A DNA stretch of 16,933 nt from contig CAZXIJ010000051.1 of the NCBI GenBank assembly GCA_964640725.1, positions 1 to 16,933 of the forward strand, given 5' to 3'. Positions 13,736-16,933 of this stretch are shown here, piece after piece. A program made the position numbers and the translations under genes. Each line of letters opens with the position of its first letter. The first letter of the stretch is position 1. This DNA is from CALHVX01 sp964640725 (lineage in GTDB: Bacteria; Pseudomonadota; Gammaproteobacteria; Pseudomonadales; Azotimanducaceae). Under the pieces are notes generated by a model. It had not been told where the DNA came from. It made no database searches and worked only from the letters and a program-made list of their open reading frames with translations.

Positions 13736-15843
13736 CTAGCGCGCTTTGCCTTTGCCGACCTTCTTCTTGCCTTTGGTGCCCGGGCTGCCTTTCTTTTTGC
13801 CCTTGCCGCTGCCGGGGCCTTTGGAAGGATCACCTTTCCNNNNNNNNNNNNNNNNNNNNNNNNNNNNNNNNNNNNNNNNNNNNNNNNNNNNNNNNNNNNN
13901 NNNNNNNNNNNNNNNNNNNNNNNNNNNNNNNNNNNNNNNCTGCCTTTCTTTTTGCCCTTGCCGCTGCCGGGGCCTTTGGAAGGATCACCTTTCCGGGCGT
14001 TTTTCTTCTTGTTTCGGTCCTTGTGGTCCAGCTTGGGCTTGCGGGCAGGTTTCGGTCGTTTGGTGCCAGGCTCGCTCGGTGCTTCGCGGCGCTGCTTTTG
14101 ACCGCCGCTGCCAACGCGGCTGATGTTGAGCCGTCGGCCACACACCCAGGCCTTTTTCAGTTCTTCGAAGATTTCCCGGGGCATGCCCTTAGGCAGTTCG
14201 ACTTCGCTGTAGTCATCGTGAATCGCGACCCGGCCGATATTGTTGGCATCGATGCCTGCCTCGTTGGCGATGGCGCCGACGATGTTGCCGGGCTGCACGC
14301 CGTGCTCATGCCCGACTTCGAGACGAAACAGCTCGTTGTCCGGGTTGATCTCCCGGCGCCGGGGCTCCCGACGCTCCCGGGGTTCCCGGGGCTCGCGAAA
14401 CTCTCGAGGCTCGCGGCGACCGCGATCGAAGCCCCTGTCTTTGCCGGGCTGCTCTGCGTGGTCTGATGACCGGGTCTTGCGAGACGTCTTCTCCATGAGC
14501 AGCGGCTGGCCGCCCAGGGACAGGTGGGCGAGGGCGGCGGCGATGTCCTGGGCACTCACCTCGCTCTCTTGCTGCAGCTGGCCAATCAGGTCGCGCATAA
14601 AATCGAGATTGCCTTCGGCGATGCGGCTGATCACCCGCTGCTTGAACAAGTCCACTCGTTTGGCGTTGACCTGGTCGATGCTGGGCAACTCCAGGGGTTC
14701 AATGGACTTGCGCGTCGCCTTCTCGATGGCCTTGAGCATGCGCCGCTCCCGAGGCGCAGCAAACAGGATGGCCTCGCCGGTGCGCCCGGCGCGGCCGGTA
14801 CGGCCAATGCGATGAATGTAGGACTCGGTGTCGTAGGGAATGTCGTAGTTAATGACGTGAGAAATCCGGTCAACGTCCAGGCCGCGGGCAGCGACGTCGG
14901 TGGCGATCAGAATGTCGATCTGCCTGGCCTTCAGCCGGTTGACTGTTTGCTCCCGCAGTTTTTGCGGCATGTCGCCGTTCAGCGCCGTGGCGGTGTACCC
15001 GCGGGCGGATAGCCGGTCTGCCAGCTCCGTGGTGGAGGATCGGGTGCGCACGAAAATCAGAATCGCGTCGAAGTCTTCGACTTCGAGGATTCGGGTCAGC
15101 GCATCCAGCTTGTTGGTGCCGCTGACGATCCAGGCTCGTTGGCGAATGGTCTCGGCGGTGGCGGTACGGCTTTTGATCGACACCTGTTGCGGGTCACGCA
15201 GATGCTTGCGCGCAATGCGCTCGATCTCTTTCGGCATGGTCGCGGAGAACAGCGCTGTTTGGCGGGTGCTCGGCGTTTGCTCGAGAATCCACTCCACGTC
15301 GTCGATAAAGCCCATGCGCAACATCTCATCGGCTTCATCCAGCACCAGGCCGGTGATCTGATCGAGCTTAAGGGTGCCGCGCTTGATGTGGTCGGTGACG
15401 CGCCCGGGAGTACCTACGATCACGTGCACGCCCCGCCGCAGCGCCTTGATCTGGCCGTGGTACTCCTGGCCGCCGTAGACCGGCAGGACGTGAAAATCTC
15501 GCAGGTGAGCCGCGTAGCTTTGAAAGGCTTCGGCGACCTGAATGGCCAGCTCCCGGGTGGGGGTCAGCGTCAGGATCTGCACAGCGGACGCCTTCAGATC
15601 CAGCCGGGCCAGCAGCGGCAGGGCAAAGGCCGCCGTCTTGCCGGTGCCCGTGGGGGCGTGCCCCAGCAGATCCTTGCCGTCCAGCAGCAGCGGAATGGCC
15701 TGGGCCTGAATCGGAGAAGGGGATTCGTAGCCCAGGCCCTCGAGCGCTTTCAACAGCGGTTTGGGCAGGTTCAGACCGGCGAATCCGGTGGTTGCGGTGT
15801 CGGTGGGATCGTCCGCCGAGGGCTTGCCTTGGGTGTCTGTCAT
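13736..15843 (-). CDS. deaD: DEAD-box RNA helicase, CsdA/DeaD type (gap-interrupted 3' end)
   Basis: An ATP-dependent RNA helicase with the full motif set: Q motif region (about 21-46), APTGTGKT (63-70), PTREL, GTPGRV, DEAD in VLDEADEM, SAT in LFSATMP, then FVRTRSSTTELADRL, TDVAARGLD and HRIGRTGRAGR. An Arg/Glu-rich linker (REPREFREPREPRERREPRR) leads to a DbpA-type RNA-binding domain (NELFRLEVGHEHGVQPGNIV...GRRLNISRV), as in CsdA/DeaD, which acts in ribosome assembly and cold adaptation. The ATG at 15843 (MTDTQGKPS) is preferred over a longer frame from 15918, although its RBS is weak. The 3' end crosses 100 N. Removing the N and one of the two 55-bp copies gives an unbroken frame of 650 aa ending in a Lys/Gly tail (KGKKKVGKGKAR) at the TAG 13736-13738. 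The uncollapsed reading gives an unlikely tail ending at 13675. Confidence 0.93.
13785..13839. repeat. 55-bp copy 1, left edge of assembly gap
   Basis: The 55 bases before the N run are identical to the 55 bases after it. The length fits a k-mer overlap between two contig ends that was not merged. Confidence 0.9.
13840..13939. other. Assembly gap of 100 N
   Basis: Exactly 100 N, a conventional placeholder for a gap of unknown size. Flanking identity shows that the true gap is probably negative, so no sequence is missing. Confidence 0.97.
13940..13994. repeat. 55-bp copy 2, right edge of assembly gap
   Basis: Identical to 13785-13839. Both copies encode the same helicase peptide (GDPSKGPGSGKGKKKG) on the minus strand. 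Confidence 0.9.
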
Positions 15844-16137
15844 TTTCGGGTGCGTGTGGCGGCCGGCACCAGGGGTGGTCTGCGGCGGTGCGCGATCATA
15901 CCGGAGGCCGGCTGCCATGCGGCTTCTATTTCTACAAGAGCCTGTAAAAGGTCGCGAACGGCCAATTTACGCCATGATCTATTCGGTATAAGCGCTATTG
16001 GCAGTGTATAGACAGCTATATAGACAGTATGGCGGTGAGATTCGATTAAAAAGTGCAGCCCGACGAGGTCTGGTTGCGGGCACAGTACGGCATCTTTCTT
16101 CCGACCCCCTTCGTTCAAGGGCACCTGTCCGGCTGAC
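15844..16137. other. Non-coding region upstream of the helicase gene
   Basis: About 290 bp with no convincing gene. The left part is the probable long 5' leader of the helicase, a common feature of cold-responsive deaD/csdA genes. The centre is AT-richer, with several TATA-like elements on both strands but no clear -35/-10 pair. The right part (about 16045-16137) has no sequence I recognise; short open frames there look random. Confidence 0.5.
16007..16027. repeat. Two 9-bp direct repeats (TATAGACAG)
   Basis: TATAGACAG occurs at 16007-16015 and 16019-16027, one start every 12 bp, with the 8-bp palindrome CTATATAG between and over them. It may be a regulator site ahead of the helicase or chance in AT-rich DNA. 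Confidence 0.4.
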
Positions 16138-16841
16138 TTGATCTGGCTGAGGCTCCATCAAAACCTGGCGGCCTCAGACGGCCAGTACGTGGCGCACCTG
16201 GAGACCATGCCCCAGAACATCTTTTCCAGCATCGACCCGGAGACCGGGGCACTGACTTACCGGCAAGACATCCGCGAGGCGAAGGTGGGCGAGACCGTCT
16301 CGATGTGCCCGGGCATTTACGGCGGCCATAACTGGCAGTCCATGGCGTTCGCCAGTCGCCAGCAGCGCTTGATTCTGCCGCTGCACCAGCTGTGCGGAGA
16401 GATGACCGGCCGCAGCGTCGAGCGCCAGGTAGGCGCGGGGGGCTACGGCGGCGACTCCAAGAGTGTGCCGATGCCCGGGGCCAACAACCTGCTGGGCAAG
16501 CTTGTCGCCATTGATGTGCGGGATCGGACGATTGCCTGGAGCCATGAGCAGGAAGCGATGTTCATGACGGGCGTTCTGACCACTGCCAGCGATCTCGCGT
16601 TCGTGGGAGATCTGGATCGCTACTTCAAGGCGTTGATGTCAAATCCGGCAGGGAGCTTTGGAAGACTCGCCTTGGCGCGCCCACGCACGGCTATCCGATC
16701 AGCTATGCGGTGGACGGTCGGCAGTACGTTGCTGTCCCCACGGGCATGGGCGTGTTTCGCGCCATGACCGCCGTGATGAGCCCGCAGATCTATCAGCCAG
16801 CGAACGGTCAGGCTTTGTACGTCTTTGCGCTGAACGAGTAG
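16138..16841 (+). pseudogene. 3' remnant of a PQQ-dependent alcohol dehydrogenase, frameshifted
   Basis: The reading begins without a signal peptide or N-terminal propeller blades and matches only the last 40% or so of the family. DGQYVAHLETMPQNIFSSIDPETG is followed by CPGIYGGHNWQSMAF, the conserved segment of methanol/ethanol dehydrogenases. Next come PGANNLLGKLVAIDVRDRTIAWSHEQ and TGVLTTASDLAFVGDLDRYFKAL. At about 16633 one base is missing: the frame breaks after YFKAL and the natural continuation DVKSGRELWKTRLGAPTHGYPISYAVDGRQYVAVPTG appears in the next frame, running to the TAG at 16839-16841 (LYVFALNE). Truncation plus frameshift mean that no active enzyme is made from this copy. A sequencing error could explain the single-base shift but not the missing 5' part. 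Confidence 0.85.
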
Positions 16842-16858
16842 CCAGACGGCCGAACTTT

Positions 16859-16877
16859 ACAATATGACGAATATTGT
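16859..16877. promoter_or_regulatory. Inverted repeat ACAATAT-N5-ATATTGT
   Basis: Perfect 7-bp arms around 5 bases, just past the end of the dehydrogenase remnant and 15 bp ahead of a possible start codon at 16892. It could be an operator for the gene that enters at the right edge, or a weak hairpin at the remnant's 3' end. Confidence 0.45.
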
Positions 16878-16891
16878 TAAAATGTTTAGTC

Positions 16892-16933
16892 ATGAGGATC
16901 CCCGACGCCATTGCGCCACAGGTGTTTGCCGGC
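16892..16933 (+). CDS. Possible start of a further gene (partial)
   Basis: An ATG opens MRIPDAIAPQVFAG and stays open to the window end. A second frame from the ATG at 16864 is also open (MTNIVKMFSHEDP). With 14-23 codons visible I cannot identify either one or be sure that a gene starts here. The inverted repeat just upstream is the only supporting context. Confidence 0.25.
   Translation, partial: MRIPDAIAPQVFAG

Noticed and set aside
15840..16124. 94-codon open frame on the minus strand upstream of the helicase
   Set aside because: It overlaps the helicase start and likely leader, has no recognisable domain, and its composition looks like translated promoter DNA.
1..16933. CRISPR arrays, tRNA or rRNA genes, insertion sequences, phage genes
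   Set aside because: I saw no regular repeat-spacer array, no cloverleaf-like segment, no transposase motif and no phage structural gene on either strand.

Overview
The window is GC-rich DNA with short intergenic gaps. Its gene families (Zur, a ZnuD-type receptor, a MerC-domain protein, DUF3299, a CsdA/DeaD-type helicase) fit a Gram-negative, probably gammaproteobacterial, chromosome. No rRNA or tRNA is present, so I cannot place it further. A 100-base run of N flanked by identical 55-bp ends shows that this is a draft or metagenomic scaffold.

Left part (about 1-10.2 kb): a metal-homeostasis island, most likely for zinc. A leftward operon runs from 4107 to 296: MerC-domain membrane protein, ABC ATPase, FtsX/MacB-type permease with a His-rich periplasmic loop, DUF3299 exported protein, and the zinc-uptake repressor Zur as the last gene. 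Divergent from it is a ZnuD-type TonB-dependent receptor (4223-6307). The 115-bp space between them holds two Zur-box-like palindromes, one facing each gene. ZnuD converges with a second leftward cluster: a zinc-sensor-type ArsR/SmtB repressor, a small Cys/His-rich protein built from two copies of one unit, a large permease that joins a ZIP-like half to an SO_0444/ArsP-like half and ends in a 14-His tail, and an exported metallophosphoesterase. A perfect 26-bp palindrome lies at the start of the arsR gene. The layout suggests two linked modules: scarcity-induced uptake under Zur, and excess-induced efflux or buffering under the ArsR protein. The first 119 bases hold only the start of another exported protein.

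Middle part (10.2-13.6 kb): an accessory catabolic stretch with signs of decay. It holds an AraC-family activator, a 94-codon cytochrome P450 remnant that lacks most of its C-terminal half, an HpcH/HpaI-type aldolase and a metal-dependent amidohydrolase.

Right part (13.6-16.9 kb): a DEAD-box RNA helicase of the CsdA/DeaD type whose 3' end crosses the assembly gap. Collapsing the false gap restores a lysine-rich tail with a stop at 13736. Then comes about 300 bp of AT-richer non-coding DNA, the frameshifted 3' end of a PQQ-dependent alcohol dehydrogenase gene, and the edge of one more possible gene. The P450 and PQQ-dehydrogenase remnants together suggest that an alcohol or hydrocarbon oxidation locus has been lost here.
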